Shown here: piece by piece, positions 4,513 through 7,327 of the stretch | How the letters are laid out: every line of letters starts with the position of its first letter | Position numbering within the stretch: position 1 is the first letter of the stretch | DNA from: JAQWUY01 sp049615605 | GTDB lineage: Bacteria > Pseudomonadota > Alphaproteobacteria > JAQWUY01 | Length of the DNA stretch: 7,327 nt | Reading direction: 5' to 3' | Assembly (NCBI GenBank): GCA_049615605.1 | Contig: JBMZFW010000047.1 | Span: 1 to 7,327 of the forward strand | The notes under the pieces: model-generated | What the model was told of the DNA's origin: nothing | The model's input: only the letters and a program-made list of their open reading frames with translations | The model's database searches: none | Made by a program: the position numbers and the translations under genes

Positions 4513-6146
4513 AGTCTAAGTTAATTAAAACTTCGTTTGCAAGCGGGGAATTAATGCCTGAATTATATGGGCGAAGTGATTTGCAAACATATCAAAATGG
4601 TGCATCGGAATTAACCAATGTAAATGTATTAACAACAGGCGGTGTAATAAGACGGTCTGGTTCGTTATTGGTTGGATTGGTTCCAAATGGTGCAAAGTTG
4701 TTTGGATTTTCCGTATCTGAAAATGATTATATGGCGGTTTTTTACGATAAAAAAGTTGATGTATATAATGGTTTAAACAAAGTTTCAACTTTGGATACGC
4801 CTTATGGATTAGCGGATTTAAAAGATTTATTCTTGCAACACAACAACAATAATTTATGGATTTGTTCAGGCAAATATCCAATTAAAAGAATTGTATTTGA
4901 AAACAATACCTTTGCTATTAATGAACCAAGCTTTAGTGGGCTTCCAAATAATGTATTTAATGCAAATGATGGATACGCTAAAACAGTTGGCTTTTATCAA
5001 GGCAGGGTAATATTAGCAGGCACAAATAAATATCCAAACCGTATATGGTTTTCAAAATCTGGTTCAATGGATGATTTTTCATTGGGCAAAGCACTTGATG
5101 ATGAAGGGATTGATATTAATCTGTTGTCATCGGGTAATGATTTCATTACGGGAATTTATTGTGGTGCAAACTTAATAATATTTACCAATGCGGGTGAATG
5201 GATTATTAAAGGCGAACCAATTACACCAAATGATATTGTGGCTAGCAAATATTCATCTATTGGCAGTCCGCGCGACAGACGCATTGATATTGTAGGTACG
5301 GAAAAGAAAGTGTTATTTGTAAATGCTTTAAACAACAATATTTATGGTTTTGAACAGGATAAATCAATATCCCTAAGCTTTTCATCAGAAGCAATGGTTA
5401 GCTTATCCCGCCACCTTAGTAAAAATATCACTGCAATGGCATACAGTGAAAAACATCATCGTTTATTCTGTGTTAAAGAAGATGGAAAAATGATGGTTGT
5501 AAACTTTGATTATACAGAAGGTGTATTCGCCATTTCAAAATATGAAACAGATGGTTTATACAAAGCCGTAAGTGTAAATAAAGATTACATTTATACTGTG
5601 GTTTTACGAAATAACAAATATTATATTGAAGTATTTTCAAAAACCGTATTAATGGATTGTTGTGTTGTAAAGCAAAGCCAAACAAAAAAATATAAATTTA
5701 CAGGTTTTAATCAACATAACAACAAAACATTAATGGTAGTTGCCGATGATATATTGCGAAGTAACCACGAAATTAAAAATAACGAATTAACCTTAACTGA
5801 TTCAGCAAAAAAAGTAGTGGTTGGATATAAATATCCACACACGATTAAATCATTACCATTAAACAATGATTATGCCGGGTCAAAGGTAAGAATTCGTAAA
5901 ATAACAGTTAAATTAAACAAAACGGCATCACTTAGAATTGATTTTGGTAAAGGCTTTAACCTTATGCCATTTAAAAAGTTTGGTACAGGGATTATGGGTA
6001 AGCCAATTGAATTGTATTCAGGTGATAAAACAATAAATGTATTGGGTTGGAAGACTTATAACAACGACCACTTATGGACGGTGTCTGATGACAGCCCATT
6101 ACCAATGACAATTTTGTCAATTAAAACAGACATATCAATTAATTAA
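4509..6146 (+). CDS. Tail tubular protein B-like (T7 gp12-type) nozzle protein
   Basis: This protein should form the nozzle of the short tail, below the gp11-like adaptor, and carry the fibres. The 545 residues are clearly fewer than the 794 of T7 gp12. The N-terminus holds the typical SFASGELMPELYGRSDLQTY (residues 9-28) followed by NGASELTNVNVLTTGGVIRR (30-49), as in many podoviral tail proteins with a GE-L-P-L-GR-D---Y-NG signature. Family-like stretches continue with RVILAGTNKYPNRIWFSKSG (about 166-185), IIFTNAGEWIIKG then TPND (about 224-242) and a block with GSPRDRRIDIVGTEKKVLFV (about 252-271); these suggest beta-propeller-like repeats. It starts within the stop of the upstream gene. 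The next ribosome binding site begins within its stop codon. The shortening may reflect loss of insertion domains. Confidence 0.83.
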   Translation: MKSKLIKTSFASGELMPELYGRSDLQTYQNGASELTNVNVLTTGGVIRRSGSLLVGLVPNGAKLFGFSVSENDYMAVFYDKKVDVYNGLNKVSTLDTPYGLADLKDLFLQHNNNNLWICSGKYPIKRIVFENNTFAINEPSFSGLPNNVFNANDGYAKTVGFYQGRVILAGTNKYPNRIWFSKSGSMDDFSLGKALDDEGIDINLLSSGNDFITGIYCGANLIIFTNAGEWIIKGEPITPNDIVASKYSSIGSPRDRRIDIVGTEKKVLFVNALNNNIYGFEQDKSISLSFSSEAMVSLSRHLSKNITAMAYSEKHHRLFCVKEDGKMMVVNFDYTEGVFAISKYETDGLYKAVSVNKDYIYTVVLRNNKYYIEVFSKTVLMDCCVVKQSQTKKYKFTGFNQHNNKTLMVVADDILRSNHEIKNNELTLTDSAKKVVVGYKYPHTIKSLPLNNDYAGSKVRIRKITVKLNKTASLRIDFGKGFNLMPFKKFGTGIMGKPIELYSGDKTINVLGWKTYNNDHLWTVSDDSPLPMTILSIKTDISIN

Positions 6147-6154
6147 AGAAAGGA
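6145..6154 (+). promoter_or_regulatory. Ribosome binding site AAAGAAAGGA, second copy
   Basis: This 10-mer is identical to the one before the capsid gene at 2774-2783. It overlaps the TAA stop of the nozzle gene and ends eight bases before the ATG at 6163. It fixes the start of the coiled-coil gene and suggests that strong initiation is wanted for it. Confidence 0.7.
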
Positions 6155-6162
6155 ATAATAAT

Positions 6163-6456
6163 ATGGGACAAGCATTACCAGTTATTGGAACAATTTTACA
6201 AATGGAACAAATGGACGAGGCAGAATCTCGTCAAAGAAAAAAACAACAAGCAGAATATGAAAAACGCCAAGCAGAAATTGAAAAGAAAAAGGCATCAATG
6301 CGTGCAAAAAAATATGTGGGCGGTTTTGATGGGCGCAGTTATGATAAACGACTTAATCAAATGAAAAATGAAAAAAATAAAATTTATTCAGATGGTTCAA
6401 ATATGATGAATAAAATTAACTTATTTGCCCAAATGGCAAAAGATTTGGGTAAATAA
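6163..6456 (+). CDS. Small charged coiled-coil protein in the phage tail cluster
   Basis: I do not recognise this 97-residue protein by name. It has a short hydrophobic start, MGQALPVIGTILQMEQM, then a highly charged Glu/Lys/Arg/Gln helix at about residues 15-50 that should form a coiled coil. A glycine-containing link with FDGRSYDKR follows near 55, and then a second helix rich in Lys, Asn and Met. The strong ribosome binding site and the TAATG overlap with the fibre gene show it is a real gene of the tail operon. In T7 this position holds the internal virion proteins (gp13-gp16). The small apolar N-terminus followed by coiled coil could be a minimal ejection or internal protein, but a tail assembly chaperone is equally possible. 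Confidence 0.78.
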   Translation: MGQALPVIGTILQMEQMDEAESRQRKKQQAEYEKRQAEIEKKKASMRAKKYVGGFDGRSYDKRLNQMKNEKNKIYSDGSNMMNKINLFAQMAKDLGK

Positions 6457-7327
6457 TGTCATTATCATTAACCCCGCGAATTACATACATTATCGGTGCG
6501 GGCGATAGTGATAAAAAGGAATTTGATTTCAGATTCCCTATACTTGATAAAAATGATTTAAAAGTAATTACATCAAACGGTGTGGAATTAAGAAACTATA
6601 CGGTACAAATTTACAAAGACAGAACTGGTGGTAAAATTAATTTATTAAATTCACTAGCTGTCGGTACAAAAATCACAATTTACCGTGATATGAATTATAC
6701 AAGGCAAACGCTTTTCCGTGAAAATGAAGATTTTCGTGCATCTGTAATTAATGAAGAATTTGATCGTATAATTATGTTATTGCAACAAGCAGGGCTTCAA
6801 TCAAAAGACAGCATTCGTACGCCATTATCGGACAATCAAATGGATATGGTTTTACCAACTGCATCTATGCGTGCAAATTCTGTGCTTGGTTTTGATAATA
6901 CGGGGCGAACAAAAACATACAAAGACATTGCCCAATCAAGCGAAGATGCAAAACGATATTCAGTAAGTGCAAAAAACAGTGCTGACAATGCAAACAGGGA
7001 CAGGGTTATTGTTGATAATGCAAAAACGGATATGCAAAATAATTATTTGAAAAAAGATTTATCAAATTTTCAAAATAATTTAGCAAAGAATGATTTAAGT
7101 AATGTTAATAAATCAGACTTTAAAACAAAGTATGATGAACTTGGTGTTAAATCAGGGTCGTTACCAACAAAAATCTTTACACAAACCAGCGGTAAGTTTT
7201 TTACAAGAAAAGCTGATGGTTCATTGCCGACTGGAATTGACGCAAGCAAAGTGTGGTCATTAACGGACCAATCAACAGCCAAAGGCGGAACAATGCCAGT
7301 CGGTAAAAATCATATTGAATTGCCAGT
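6456..7327 (+). CDS. T7 gp17-like tail fibre protein, N-terminal part (runs off right edge)
   Basis: The frame stays open from ATG 6456 to the window end (about 290 residues). The first 110 or so residues match the N-terminal anchoring domain of T7-type tail fibres, which attaches the fibre to the nozzle. Signs are a FDFRFPILDKNDLKVI block (from residue 23), NYTVQIYKDRTGGKINLL, GTKITIYRDMNYTRQTLF, and FRASVINEEFDRIIMLLQQ ending near residue 111. LPTASMRANSVLGFDNTG comes next, a linker typical of phage fibres. An Asp/Ala/Asn/Lys-rich helical stretch at about 160-210 (SAKNSADNANRD and following) probably forms a trimeric coiled coil. The distal receptor-binding part lies beyond the window. The start overlaps the previous stop by one base (TAATG), with no separate strong ribosome binding site, so translation is probably coupled. 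Confidence 0.88.
   Translation, partial: MSLSLTPRITYIIGAGDSDKKEFDFRFPILDKNDLKVITSNGVELRNYTVQIYKDRTGGKINLLNSLAVGTKITIYRDMNYTRQTLFRENEDFRASVINEEFDRIIMLLQQAGLQSKDSIRTPLSDNQMDMVLPTASMRANSVLGFDNTGRTKTYKDIAQSSEDAKRYSVSAKNSADNANRDRVIVDNAKTDMQNNYLKKDLSNFQNNLAKNDLSNVNKSDFKTKYDELGVKSGSLPTKIFTQTSGKFFTRKADGSLPTGIDASKVWSLTDQSTAKGGTMPVGKNHIELP

Overview
The window joins two different blocks in AT-rich DNA. On the left, on the minus strand, is a bacterial NAD de novo biosynthesis operon: nadA (quinolinate synthase, complete) followed by nadB (L-aspartate oxidase, cut off at the left edge after about 352 codons). The two overlap by one base in a TAATG arrangement and are read from a recognisable sigma70-type promoter. 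NadB oxidises L-aspartate to iminoaspartate and NadA condenses this with dihydroxyacetone phosphate to give quinolinate.

On the right, on the plus strand, is the structural module of a short-tailed (podovirus, T7-like) phage or phage-derived element. It holds a major capsid protein, an 85-residue companion protein, a strong intrinsic terminator, a T7 gp11-like tail tube/adaptor protein, a gp12-like nozzle protein, a 97-residue charged coiled-coil protein, and the N-terminal part of a T7 gp17-like tail fibre that runs off the right edge. All frames are intact and tightly packed (ATGA and TAATG overlaps, one 10-base Shine-Dalgarno block used twice), so the module looks maintained rather than decayed. 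No portal, scaffold, terminase, protease or integrase gene is visible. The capsid gene is the first recognisable phage gene after the host-type operon.

Between the blocks (2038-2792) lie the divergent nadAB promoter, a second promoter driving a 100-residue three-helix membrane protein of unknown function, and a 260-base non-coding stretch. That stretch holds a near-consensus promoter followed at once by a long hairpin with a T-run, a perfect DnaA-box match, and a second strong intrinsic terminator just before the capsid ribosome binding site. This arrangement suggests either a short RNA gene or a leader that controls read-through into the structural genes.

The organism is most likely a low-GC Gram-negative bacterium. 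An alphaproteobacterium is my guess from the general look of NadA and of the capsid and tail proteins, but this is inference without a search. The code appears standard: the gp11-like gene ends in a TGA that overlaps the next ATG. Two readings remain open: a prophage or domesticated particle cluster inserted beside the host nad operon, or a mobile element that itself carries nadAB.
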